Assembly (NCBI GenBank): GCA_031275515.1
Contig: JAISOQ010000088.1
Location: 1-8,000 of the forward strand
Length of the DNA stretch: 8,000 bases
Direction: 5' to 3'
Source: Treponema sp.
GTDB lineage: Bacteria; Spirochaetota; Spirochaetia; Treponematales; Breznakiellaceae
Positions 1 through 6,794 of this stretch are shown here, one piece after another; position 1 is the stretch's first letter, and each line of letters starts with the position of its first letter. Under the pieces are notes generated by a model. The model was given only the letters and a program-made list of their open reading frames with translations, made no database searches and was not told the origin of the DNA. The translations under genes were made by a program, and so were the position numbers.

Positions 1-701
1 GGCGGCCCTTCGGCAATGGTAATGCCGTAGTCCAGCACATAGAGCCGGGCGCAGATACCCATGACGACCTGCATGTGGTGTTCTATCAGCAATACGGCGA
101 TCTTGAATTCGTCCCGTATCTTGAGGATAAAATCCATAAGTTCCTGAGATTCCTGAGGATTCATCCCCGCAGCAGGTTCGTCCAGAAGCAGAAGTTTTGG
201 CTCCGTAGCCAGAGCGCGGACAATCTCCAGGCGGCGCTGTTTTCCATAGGGCAGCGATACTGCGTTGTCATCGGCGTTCTCCAGAAGGCCCACGGAGCCA
301 AGCAGCTCCCGGGCAAACTGACGCGCCTTTCTTTCCCGGGCCATGTAGGGCGGCAGGTGCAGCACAGATTCAAACAGGTTGGGCCGTTCCCTGAGGTTAC
401 AGGCGACGAGGATGTTCTCCAACACCGTCATCTCGTGGAAAAGCCTGATGTTCTGAAAAGTCCGCGCAATGCCTGAGTCCGTAATTTTATGGGGGGCTTT
501 GCCGGCGATGTTTTTCCCGTTGAACAGAATAACGCCCCTGGCGGGGGCATAGACTCCGGTAATCATATTGAAAGCCGTAGTCTTGCCCGCCCCATTGGGG
601 CCTATAAGTCCGACAATCTCATCATCCCCCACAGTGATCGAAAAATCAGAGACTGCGGTAAGGCCGCCGAACTGCATGGCCACATCTTTTGTTTCCAGCA
701 T
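1..701 (-). CDS. livG: LivG-type ABC transporter ATPase (branched-chain amino acid import), 3' end cut by window edge
   Basis: This is a cytoplasmic ATPase that drives uptake through the LivH/LivM permease pair. I translated the minus strand from the ATG at 701-699 and the frame stays open to the window edge, giving 233 residues; LivG proteins are usually about 255, so roughly 20 C-terminal residues are missing. Visible motifs are Walker A GPNGAGKTT (about 34-42), the Q-loop TFQNIRLF (Gln83), the signature LPYGKQRRLEI (about 150-160), Walker B LLLLDEPAAGMNP (about 170-182) and the H-loop LIEHHM (His208). The signature and the Gly-Met-Asn-Pro D-loop are the LivG form rather than the LivF form. 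The start is supported by AAGGAGG six bases upstream. The stop codon of livM abuts this ATG, so translation is probably coupled. The identification is firm; substrate specificity is inferred from the operon. Confidence 0.95.
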   Translation of the reverse strand, partial: MLETKDVAMQFGGLTAVSDFSITVGDDEIVGLIGPNGAGKTTAFNMITGVYAPARGVILFNGKNIAGKAPHKITDSGIARTFQNIRLFHEMTVLENILVACNLRERPNLFESVLHLPPYMARERKARQFARELLGSVGLLENADDNAVSLPYGKQRRLEIVRALATEPKLLLLDEPAAGMNPQESQELMDFILKIRDEFKIAVLLIEHHMQVVMGICARLYVLDYGITIAEGP

Positions 702-714
702 TTAGCGCCTCCTT
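699..714 (-). promoter_or_regulatory. livM stop / livG start junction with embedded ribosome binding site
   Basis: On the minus strand AAGGAGG (714-708) lies six bases before the livG ATG. The same bases encode the Arg-Arg near the LivM C-terminus, and the livM TAA (704-702) is immediately followed by the livG ATG (701-699). This geometry fits translational coupling of permease and ATPase. Confidence 0.8.
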
Positions 715-1811
715 AACGGGGATTTTATCTTTAGGCTTGATTTAATTTTTGAGATAACAGGCGAAGCCGCCGCAAGATTCCAGGAGAATTCTTTTTTACC
801 CATCAAACCCTGCTGGCGGTAAATGACTACCGCCAGTAACAGTATGCTGAACGCCACCATGCGCAGCCCCGGCAAACCCTGGGTCCGGATGAAAAGGAGG
901 TTCAGGGGGCCGTCCAGGAAACGCAGGAGTTCCATGGAGATAGTCACCACTATGGCGGCTATCACGGAACCGGATATGCTGCCATTGCCCCCCAGGACCA
1001 CGATAAGCACGATGTTGTAGGTCAGACTGAACGTAAACATCTTGGGGTCTATGGTGTTCATAAAATGCCCCAGCAGCGCGCCGCCCACTCCGGCGATAAA
1101 ACAGGAAATAGTAAAACTCACGATTTTTACCCGGGCTATGTTGATCCCCATAGCCTGGGCGGCGATCTCGTTGTCCCGGATCGCTTTACAGGCCCGGCCA
1201 AAGGCGGAATTGATCAGCGCCGCCATAAACACTATCGAAAGTATTACCAAAGCCCAGACCATCCAGGTGGTTGAATATTTCGGCAGACCCTTGAGGCCCA
1301 ATGCGCCGTTGGTTATGGATTGAAGGTTGGTCAGCACTACCCGGATAATTTCGGAGAAACCCAGGGTGGCAATGGCCAGATAATCGTCCCGGAGCCGCAG
1401 CGCCGGCGTGCCGATGAGGAAGCCCGCCAGAGCCGCCGCCGCCCCCGCGATGATGATAGCGGGGATAAAGGGAAGCTGTACGTTTGCCAGAACCGGCACG
1501 ATGGGGGTCAGGAAGAAATTCATCTCTTTTTGGGCAGGACTCATGGTGAGAAGGGCGCTGACATAGGCCCCTATGGCCATGAACCCCGAATGTCCCAGGG
1601 AAAAAAGCCCCGTAAACCCGTTGATGAGGTTGAGCGACAGGGCGAGGATGATGTAGATTCCGCAGAGATTGAAAATCCGCAGGGAAAACGGACTAAAAGC
1701 GGTATCTGCAAAAAGGATAAAAGCCAGGGCCAAAACCACAGCGGAAAAGGTCAGAATAAGATTGGCTTTCTTTGATACAGGATTTACCGCCGCCTTTACA
1801 TTTACTGCCAT
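702..1811 (-). CDS. livM: LivM-type branched-chain amino acid ABC transporter permease
   Basis: This is an inner-membrane permease of 369 residues that pairs with LivH to form the translocation path. Family motifs are clear: NGFTGLFSLGHSGFMAIGAY (64-83), LRLRDDYLAIATLGFSEI (138-155), the cytoplasmic ATPase-docking loop FGRACKAIRDNEIAAQAMGI (204-223) and VVLGGNGSISGSVIAA (271-286). About eight to ten hydrophobic segments can be seen, beginning near residue 17. The C-terminal tail after residue 338 (about 30 residues) is basic and ends Pro-Leu-Arg-Arg-Arg because the livG ribosome binding site is embedded there. The ATG at 1811 has a short GAGG sequence upstream and lies 10 bp after the livH stop. 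Related permeases of amide and urea transporters share this fold, so the substrate is not fixed by this sequence. Confidence 0.95.
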   Translation of the reverse strand: MAVNVKAAVNPVSKKANLILTFSAVVLALAFILFADTAFSPFSLRIFNLCGIYIILALSLNLINGFTGLFSLGHSGFMAIGAYVSALLTMSPAQKEMNFFLTPIVPVLANVQLPFIPAIIIAGAAAALAGFLIGTPALRLRDDYLAIATLGFSEIIRVVLTNLQSITNGALGLKGLPKYSTTWMVWALVILSIVFMAALINSAFGRACKAIRDNEIAAQAMGINIARVKIVSFTISCFIAGVGGALLGHFMNTIDPKMFTFSLTYNIVLIVVLGGNGSISGSVIAAIVVTISMELLRFLDGPLNLLFIRTQGLPGLRMVAFSILLLAVVIYRQQGLMGKKEFSWNLAAASPVISKIKSSLKIKSPLRRR

Positions 1812-1821
1812 AGCCGGGGCC

Positions 1822-2715
1822 TCACACTTTTTCTATCTGGTTTTTACCCAGGAGCCCCGAAGGCTTCACCAGGAGAACGATGATAAGAAGCACAAAGGCA
1901 AAAGCGTCCTTGTACCCCGTAAGGGTAGGCAGGAAGGCGATGATCATAAGCTCTATAAGCCCCAGGAGAAGGCCCCCCAGGACCGCCCCTCCTATGTTGC
2001 CTATGCCGCCTATAACCGCGGCTATAAAGCATTTGAGCCCCGGCATCATCCCCATAGTGGGGTTTAGCTGGGGGTACTTGATCGCCCACATGACCCCGCC
2101 TATGGCGGCCAGTACCGATCCGGCGCCAAAGGTAAAGGACACGATCCGGTTCACGTCGATGGCCATAAGCCGGGCGGCGGCCAAATCCGTGGACACCGCC
2201 CGCATAGCCATACCGGTTTTTGTCCGGTGTACAACGACAAGCAGGACGGTGAGCAATACTGCCGTCAGCGCCGGGATAACAAGGCTGATAAACAGCGCCG
2301 ACACCGATCCGATGTGAACGACTTCGTTGAAAAAGGCCGGGGCCGGGAATCCCTTTGGCCTGCCCCCAAAGATCACCGTCGCCAGATTCTCCAACAGGAA
2401 AGACGCCCCGATGGCGCTGATCATGATGGAAATTTTAGGGGAATTCCTGAGAGGCTTATAGGCCGCCCGTTCAAGCCCTATGCCGAAGATCCCTGTCAGC
2501 CCCAGGGCAACGATGAACGCAGCCCACCAGGGCATAAAGAAGAGGGTAATCCCGTAAAACGCGATGTACCCTCCCAACATAAAAACATCCCCGTGGGCAA
2601 AATTGATAAGCCTGAGAATCCCGTACACCATGGTATACCCTATGGCGATCAACGCGTAAAGACTGCCCAGAGCCAAAGCATTGGAAAGATGCTGTAAAAA
2701 AAGTTCGAATGTCAC
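1822..2715 (-). CDS. livH: LivH-type branched-chain amino acid ABC transporter permease, GTG start
   Basis: This is the second inner-membrane permease of the importer, 297 residues, the usual LivH length. Diagnostic stretches are GSLYALIAIGYTMVYGILRL (17-36) followed by INFAHGDVFMLGGY (37-50), the docking loop TKTGMAMRAVSTDLAAARLM (165-184), and GLKCFIAAVIGGIGNIGGAV (226-245). The start codon is GTG at 2715-2713, supported by AGGAGGG four bases upstream and by the N-terminus matching the family. It follows livK by 45 bp and overlaps nothing. It is predicted to act as a heterodimer with LivM. Confidence 0.95.
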   Translation of the reverse strand: MTFELFLQHLSNALALGSLYALIAIGYTMVYGILRLINFAHGDVFMLGGYIAFYGITLFFMPWWAAFIVALGLTGIFGIGLERAAYKPLRNSPKISIMISAIGASFLLENLATVIFGGRPKGFPAPAFFNEVVHIGSVSALFISLVIPALTAVLLTVLLVVVHRTKTGMAMRAVSTDLAAARLMAIDVNRIVSFTFGAGSVLAAIGGVMWAIKYPQLNPTMGMMPGLKCFIAAVIGGIGNIGGAVLGGLLLGLIELMIIAFLPTLTGYKDAFAFVLLIIVLLVKPSGLLGKNQIEKV

Positions 2716-2726
2716 GACACCCTCCT
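2713..2726 (-). promoter_or_regulatory. Ribosome binding site deciding the livH GTG start
   Basis: AGGAGGG (minus strand, 2726-2720) stands four bases before GTG (2715-2713). There is no ATG nearby that gives the conserved LivH N-terminus, so the GTG start is preferred. Confidence 0.75.
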
Positions 2727-2760
2727 GGGCTTAATGCCCGGCGCAGTCCCGGTTATCCGG
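2727..2760 (-). promoter_or_regulatory. Small hairpins between livK and livH
   Basis: Two short inverted repeats fill the 45-bp gap after the livK stop: CCGG-ATAA-CCGG (2760-2749) and GGGC-ATTAA-GCCC (2739-2727, on the minus strand). Neither has a T-tract, so they are not classical terminators. Hairpins after a binding-protein gene can protect the upstream mRNA and raise binding protein over permease. That role is inference, and the stems are only 4 bp. Confidence 0.3.
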
Positions 2761-3930
2761 TCAGGGATTTACGATGGTTTGGAAGGCGAATTTTCCGTCC
2801 TGAACGGCTTTGATAAAGGCGCCCTTGGTAGCGTCCCCGTTGGCATCCAGGGTAACGGTTCCAGCCGCGCCCACAAACCCCTTGGTTACCGCGATAGCGT
2901 CGCGGATCTTTTGGGGATCGATGGAGCCCGCCCGTTTGATGGCATCCAGGGCCACGAGGTAGCCGTCATAACCCAGGGCGGTAACCGCCGCAGGTTCCTT
3001 GTTGTACCGGCTGCGGTATTCCTTGAGGAAGGTTTCCGCTGCTGGGGAAGCCGCGTATTCGGAGGCGAAGAAAGTGGAGAACACCGCCCCTTCGACACGT
3101 TCCCGGCCCACATCGATGAATTCCGGGGTCTCCCAGGTGTCGCCGCCGATGATGGGGACGCCGATCCCCATCTCCCGGGCCTGACGGATCACCAGCGCCG
3201 ATTCAGTGTAGTTGCCCGGAGCAAAGATCACGTCCGGGTTCAAAGACCGGATGGAGGTGAGCTGGGCGCTAAAATCCTGATCCCCCGTATTGTAATTGAC
3301 CGTGGTAAGAACAGCATCAGGATTACCCGTCAGGGCTTTGAAGTTATCGGAAAAGAACTTCGCCAGGCCCACGGAATAATCGTTGGAAACTTCCTGAACG
3401 ATAACCGCAGTCTTGGCGTTCAGGTCTCGGAAGGCGTAGTTTGCCATAACCGTCCCCTGAAAGGGATCGATGAAGCATACCCGGAAGTAGTAATCATTCC
3501 CCGCGGTTACCAGGGGATTGGTACAGGACAGGCCGATTACCGGAATCCGCGCGTCTTTGGCAACCTCGCCTCCGGCCATAGACAGAGAGGAACCCCAGGA
3601 ACCCAGGATAACCTGTACCTTATCACTGTCCACCAGACGCTGGACAGCATTGGCCGCCTCAACCTTGTCAGATTTGTTGTCCACCACCACGAGTTCCACC
3701 TTGTAGGTTTTACCCGCCGCTTCTACCGTGGGGTTAAGCTCATGGGCAAGCCTGATGCCCTCCACTTCCATAGCGCCTCCCGCAGCGTTGGCCCCGGTCA
3801 TGGGTTCAAATACCCCGATTTTGATGACATCGGATGTTCCGGCCTGTTGACCGCCCCTGCTGCACGAGGCAAAGACAGCCAAACTCAGAATCAAAACGAT
3901 TCCCCATACTTTTCTTTTTAGCCCTTTCAT
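2761..3930 (-). CDS. livK: LivK/LivJ-type amino acid-binding lipoprotein
   Basis: This is the extracytoplasmic substrate-binding component, 389 residues. A basic start and hydrophobic core (residues 1-21) lead to Phe-Ala-Ser-Cys with the lipidation cysteine at residue 23, a relaxed spirochaete-type lipobox. The mature part opens VIKIGVFEPMTGANAAGG (35-52), then VVDNKSDKVEAANAVQRLV (82-100) and VQVILGSWGSS (105-115), the pattern of type I periplasmic binding proteins of the leucine/amide/urea family (Peripla_BP_6 class). The C-terminal lobe includes YDGYLVALDAIKRAG (321-335). The ATG at 3930 has AGGGAG a few bases upstream. It is the first gene of the operon, with its own promoter in the 231-bp divergent region. 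The family call is firm; the exact ligand is unknown. Confidence 0.93.
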   Translation of the reverse strand: MKGLKRKVWGIVLILSLAVFASCSRGGQQAGTSDVIKIGVFEPMTGANAAGGAMEVEGIRLAHELNPTVEAAGKTYKVELVVVDNKSDKVEAANAVQRLVDSDKVQVILGSWGSSLSMAGGEVAKDARIPVIGLSCTNPLVTAGNDYYFRVCFIDPFQGTVMANYAFRDLNAKTAVIVQEVSNDYSVGLAKFFSDNFKALTGNPDAVLTTVNYNTGDQDFSAQLTSIRSLNPDVIFAPGNYTESALVIRQAREMGIGVPIIGGDTWETPEFIDVGRERVEGAVFSTFFASEYAASPAAETFLKEYRSRYNKEPAAVTALGYDGYLVALDAIKRAGSIDPQKIRDAIAVTKGFVGAAGTVTLDANGDATKGAFIKAVQDGKFAFQTIVNP

Positions 3931-3975
3931 ATTTCTCCCTCTGTGAGTAAAAAACGGATGCTATACCGCTTTTCA

Positions 3976-3997
3976 GAACCGGGTTTGAGACCGGCTC
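3976..3997 (-). promoter_or_regulatory. Hairpin in the predicted livK 5' leader
   Basis: On the minus strand GAGCCGG and CCGGTTC form a 7-bp stem with one G-U pair and an 8-base loop. It lies inside the roughly 80-nt leader predicted from the promoter at 4017-4045. There is no U-tract directly after it. It might stabilise the mRNA or be a regulator site; nothing identifies a known riboswitch. Confidence 0.35.
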
Positions 3998-4016
3998 ATA
4001 GACTTAAAACTTGGGA

Positions 4017-4045
4017 ACTATACCACAAAAGCGGCAAAAAAACAA
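4017..4045 (-). promoter_or_regulatory. Predicted sigma70-type promoter of the liv operon
   Basis: On the minus strand TTGTTT (4045-4040) and TATAGT (4022-4017) are separated by exactly 17 bp. The -10 box matches the consensus at 5 of 6 positions and is preceded by GTGG. Transcription would start near 4010, giving a leader of about 80 nt before the livK ATG. Confidence 0.6.
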
Positions 4046-4065
4046 TCCTCACATAGCCCCGCTAG

Positions 4066-4094
4066 GGCCGGGAGGGGCGGCCGGCTTTTGTTTT
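4066..4094 (+). terminator. Terminator-like GC hairpin between the divergent promoters
   Basis: GCCGG (4067-4071) can pair with CCGGC (4081-4085), closed by an extra G-U pair, and is followed at once by TTTTGTTTT. GGCCG/CGGCC and GCCCC/GGGGC pairings compete with it. It is oriented for plus-strand transcripts, yet no gene precedes it on that strand. It could block read-through into the gene at 4162, or be chance in a GC-rich patch. Confidence 0.35.
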
Positions 4095-4123
4095 CCGGAC
4101 AGCCGGAAGTGAAAAATTTCATA

Positions 4124-4152
4124 TTGTAATTTAGACCTTTTCGTGGTATCAT
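4124..4152 (+). promoter_or_regulatory. Predicted sigma70-type promoter placed for leaderless transcription of the 4162 gene
   Basis: TTGTAA (4124-4129) and TATCAT (4147-4152) are separated by 17 bp, and TGG before the -10 box is an extended -10 element. The ATG at 4162 lies only nine bases after the -10 box, so a start about seven bases downstream would leave 0-3 untranslated bases. Confidence 0.6.
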
Positions 4153-4161
4153 TTCAAAACT

Positions 4162-6054
4162 ATGCCCCAACAATTAGATCTGTATACGATTTTGATGCTC
4201 TATGCCAATAAGCGCCATTCTCCGTACATCGATATCAACCTATTCCTGGTTTTTCTTGAAAAATATGCAACCCGCGCTTCCAAGGAACACGCTGAATGGA
4301 AAAAATGGACTTCTGATACGAAGACGCATTTCTACAAAGAATTACCCTCGTTAGTAGAAGCCAAAAAATGCGAGTTGTTGGATAATAACCGGCGCGTATT
4401 GATGGTTGACTTTTATGCGGCGCTTCTCAATCCCATCTACAAAGACATAGATACCAATGCGGGCGTTCCCTTTCCGGACGCCGCTTCTCTGGGGATAACC
4501 CTGCCGGACGAAGAATGCCGGATCCTCAGTATTAAAGAAGACCTGGCCGAGTATATGCAAAATCCGCAGAAGTCGATAATGCCGGTTATCAAGATCGTTT
4601 TTCCCGACGACATTCCCTCGGCGCTGGTCCTGGCGACCGCTATTCCCAGGCCCCTCCTTGATGCGGCGCTTTTAAAAGTCCGTAATTTTCTGCGTACCCA
4701 AAATAACATGAACTTCTTCCAGCGCCGGCTTCTGTCGCAGATGCAGGGTAAAGAGGGCTTTCTCAGGGACGCGCTGAATATGGTGTCGGTGCGGCCCCTG
4801 GATTGTATCCCGCAAATTCAAGCCTCCGGGGAGTTCATTTCTTATTTCTGGTCTTCGTTCTGTTCCGCAGTAAAAAGCGAATTGAGAAAAAAGAATGACT
4901 TTCTGTCGATTGATATAGCCGTATTTCAAGCGGTGTATATAATCGAAGCCTTTTCCACATTATTCAAAGAAATCATGATAGCGGAACGGGAAAAGGAGAT
5001 GGCGTTAAAAGCCCTGGAAACCGCCATAGATCAGCCTCCCTACGCCTATACCATGGAAGAAATCTTCAAATTTACCGATAGTACGGGCCGAGCCCTTCTG
5101 GGACAGTATACGGAAGAGGATCTGAAAGAATACCTCAACTCCAAGTCAACCGCTGCCGATGGCGAAGAATTGTCGTCCCTGCTCATTTACCGGAATAAAA
5201 AAGGCGAGCAGATATTTATCAACAAACAAAAAGTTTTTCTTGTGTGCGCCCGTTTAGCAGGAGAAGCCCGCAATCAGATCAGGAAAGCCCTCGGAACCCG
5301 GTGGCTGCGTCTTATGCGGGACTTCAATAAAGAACCTGCCATGGAAAACGACGAACAATTTCATCAGCTCCTCACCAAATATGTCCTTCAGTTCGTCCCC
5401 GACCTTATATACCTCCTGCGTGACAAGCGGACGTTTCTTATTCAATGCGAAACCGAACGGTCCCAGGGAGGGGTCCCCCTTACGGCGCGGTTCTACAACC
5501 CGGTAGGGATCCTGCTCCCCATGGGAACGCTGCTCATGCTCAACCGTAAAGATCTCCTGACCGACGCACGAATCTTGCTGCCGGTCTGGTATTCCATTCC
5601 GGTACTATCGGCTATATTTGCCTTTTTCAGCCGTTTGTTTTCGGGGAATAAAAACAAGCCTCAAAAAAAAGAGACTTCCTCATCCGAGAAAGAAAAGGCC
5701 CCGTCCCAGGAGCAGGCAATAAAAGCGACAGCTGCCCAAATCGTACAAAAATTGTCAGCCGGCGGCAAAAGTCCGGAGGCGTCCATGGCGGACCTTGAAA
5801 AACGCTGGCACGTTATATTGAACAAGGAATCTAAACAGCATCTTATAACGGACATAAAATCCCTGATAAAGGACCGGCTGCGCCGGAATTTGCGGCTCAA
5901 TATGAACCAAAAGATTTCCGAACAGATCATTGACGATCTGGCAGCCTCCATCTACGTGGAAGCTCCCGTGCTGAAGAAGCTGGGGGATCAGGAGTCGCTC
6001 ATAACCTACATCAAGCTCTACATTGCAAAATTATTGCTGACAACCAAATTCTGA
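4162..6054 (+). CDS. Uncharacterised 630-residue protein with one hydrophobic segment and charged linker
   Basis: I do not recognise this protein. There is no signal peptide. Residues 1-470 look largely helical and soluble, with charged stretches such as IAEREKEMALKALETA (273-288). Residues 471-493 (ILLPVWYSIPVLSAIFAFFSRLF) form one hydrophobic stretch that could be a membrane segment, followed by a low-complexity Lys/Ser/Glu/Gln linker (about 495-520). The C-terminal 110 residues look like a separate helical module. This suggests a cytoplasmic N-domain anchored or docked at the membrane, which is inference. The ATG at 4162 is the most upstream possible start: an in-frame TAG at 4132-4134 closes the frame and no other start codon intervenes. 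No Shine-Dalgarno sequence is present, unlike the other genes here whose starts are visible. It diverges from the liv operon and is followed by a weak terminator, so it is probably monocistronic. The coding call is strong (long, uninterrupted, bounded by signals); the function is unknown. Confidence 0.88.
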   Translation: MPQQLDLYTILMLYANKRHSPYIDINLFLVFLEKYATRASKEHAEWKKWTSDTKTHFYKELPSLVEAKKCELLDNNRRVLMVDFYAALLNPIYKDIDTNAGVPFPDAASLGITLPDEECRILSIKEDLAEYMQNPQKSIMPVIKIVFPDDIPSALVLATAIPRPLLDAALLKVRNFLRTQNNMNFFQRRLLSQMQGKEGFLRDALNMVSVRPLDCIPQIQASGEFISYFWSSFCSAVKSELRKKNDFLSIDIAVFQAVYIIEAFSTLFKEIMIAEREKEMALKALETAIDQPPYAYTMEEIFKFTDSTGRALLGQYTEEDLKEYLNSKSTAADGEELSSLLIYRNKKGEQIFINKQKVFLVCARLAGEARNQIRKALGTRWLRLMRDFNKEPAMENDEQFHQLLTKYVLQFVPDLIYLLRDKRTFLIQCETERSQGGVPLTARFYNPVGILLPMGTLLMLNRKDLLTDARILLPVWYSIPVLSAIFAFFSRLFSGNKNKPQKKETSSSEKEKAPSQEQAIKATAAQIVQKLSAGGKSPEASMADLEKRWHVILNKESKQHLITDIKSLIKDRLRRNLRLNMNQKISEQIIDDLAASIYVEAPVLKKLGDQESLITYIKLYIAKLLLTTKF

Positions 6055-6089
6055 TGCGCGCCGGAGGATAGACCGCTATACAAGCGTTT

Positions 6090-6118
6090 AGGCTTCCGCG
6101 GCCTTTTTTTATTTTTTT
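6090..6118 (+). terminator. Weak intrinsic terminator after the 630-residue gene
   Basis: AGGC (6090-6093) and GCCT (6101-6104) can pair around a 7-base loop, followed by two long T runs broken by one A (6104-6118). The stem is short, but the T-tract is strong and lies 36 bases past the stop codon. Confidence 0.5.
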
Positions 6119-6232
6119 CTAAATATTCTTGATCGGATGTTGAAGCGCCATGCAGAATCATCCCATATATACGGTATCAGAGACAGTATATGTTGGCCGG
6201 ATTCGTCGAATTGGGCTGCGGACTGCCTGTGA

Positions 6233-6254
6233 CCGGCGGCAGTGCCGCTGCCGG
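6233..6254 (+). promoter_or_regulatory. GC-rich hairpin in the ssb leader
   Basis: CCGGCGGC (6233-6240) pairs with GCTGCCGG-type sequence (6247-6254) over 8 bp with one G-U pair and a 6-base loop. It ends 25 bases before the ssb ATG and lacks a T-tract, so it is not a terminator. A role in ssb translation or mRNA stability is possible. In the rest of 6055-6279 I found no convincing ssb promoter; the best -35/-10 pairs had poor spacing. Confidence 0.35.
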
Positions 6255-6269
6255 AGTATGCTGAAATAT

Positions 6270-6282
6270 GGAGGCATTCATG
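6270..6282 (+). promoter_or_regulatory. Ribosome binding site fixing the ssb start
   Basis: GGAGG (6270-6274) lies five bases before the ATG at 6280-6282. An in-frame ATG at 6268 overlaps this site and has no ribosome binding site of its own, so the start at 6280 is preferred. Confidence 0.8.
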
Positions 6283-6729
6283 AACAGTCTCAACAATATT
6301 CTTATCGAAGGAAATCTTGTTCAGGATCCCTTGCTGCGTTCCACTCCCAAAGGAACGCCGGTCTGTACCCTCCGCCTTGCCTCAAACCGTTACTACAAAC
6401 AGGATACAGGGTTTGAAAAGGAAACCTGCTTTTTTAACGTGGAAACCTGGGCAAAGCTGGCTGAACACTGCTCTCATGTGGGACACAAAGGTCAGGGAAT
6501 CCGGGTGACTGGCCGGCTGAAACAGGACCGCTGGAAAGGAAAGGACGGCAAAACCCATTCCAGGGTGACCATTATCGCCGAACACATTGCGTTTAAGCCG
6601 AATTTCAGCCAGGATGACGGCGCTTCGGGCGCCGTCAGGAGCGGGGAACCGGGCGGCCTGTCCGAACAGGATGTCGTATCTGAATCGGAGTATGCGGACA
6701 TTCAAGAGGCGGAAACAATAGTATTTTGA
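6280..6729 (+). CDS. ssb: Single-stranded DNA-binding protein (SSB)
   Basis: SSB coats single-stranded DNA during replication, repair and recombination and recruits partner proteins through its C-terminal tip. The 149 residues contain the expected OB-fold: NILIEGNLVQDPLLRSTPKG (6-25), PVCTLRLASNRYYK (27-40), FFNVETWAKLAEHC (51-64), and IRVTGRLKQDRWKGKDG (74-90), with Trp57 and Trp85 near the classic DNA-stacking positions. Residues 110-149 form the acidic, Gly/Ser-containing tail. The tip reads Glu-Ala-Glu-Thr-Ile-Val-Phe: the terminal Phe is kept, but the usual run of Asp and the Pro before Phe are absent. Many bacteria place ssb between rpsF and rpsR; here it stands alone with its own leader and a strong terminator downstream. 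It could be the main SSB or a second copy; one window cannot decide. Confidence 0.94.
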   Translation: MNSLNNILIEGNLVQDPLLRSTPKGTPVCTLRLASNRYYKQDTGFEKETCFFNVETWAKLAEHCSHVGHKGQGIRVTGRLKQDRWKGKDGKTHSRVTIIAEHIAFKPNFSQDDGASGAVRSGEPGGLSEQDVVSESEYADIQEAETIVF

Positions 6730-6740
6730 CCTTCCGGGTA

Positions 6741-6769
6741 TTGGCGCTTCGAGCCGGAAAGGGTATACT
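6741..6769 (+). promoter_or_regulatory. Promoter-like element just downstream of ssb
   Basis: TTGGCG (6741-6746) and TATACT (6764-6769) are 17 bp apart, matching the consensus at 4 of 6 and 5 of 6 positions. It begins 11 bases after the ssb stop. A transcript would start near 6776 and meet the strong terminator at 6795-6830, so any product would be about 55 nt. It may be a chance match. Confidence 0.35.
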
Positions 6770-6794
6770 CCGGCGGCGCGTTTTGGCGATAAGG

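Noticed and set aside
75..716. Plus-strand open frames at 75-476 and 489-716
   Set aside because: They lie opposite livG, whose Walker A, signature and Walker B motifs are unambiguous on the minus strand.
2734..3921. 395-codon open frame on the plus strand opposite livK
   Set aside because: It is antisense to a clear binding-protein gene and has no family motifs. Long antisense frames are common opposite GC-rich codons.
6268..6279. Alternative upstream ATG for ssb at 6268
   Set aside because: It overlaps the GGAGG ribosome binding site that serves the ATG at 6280, and SSB proteins usually begin at the later position.
6150..6416. 88-codon frame overlapping the start of ssb
   Set aside because: It has no ribosome binding site, is rich in Arg and Cys as in non-coding GC-rich frames, and runs into ssb in another frame.
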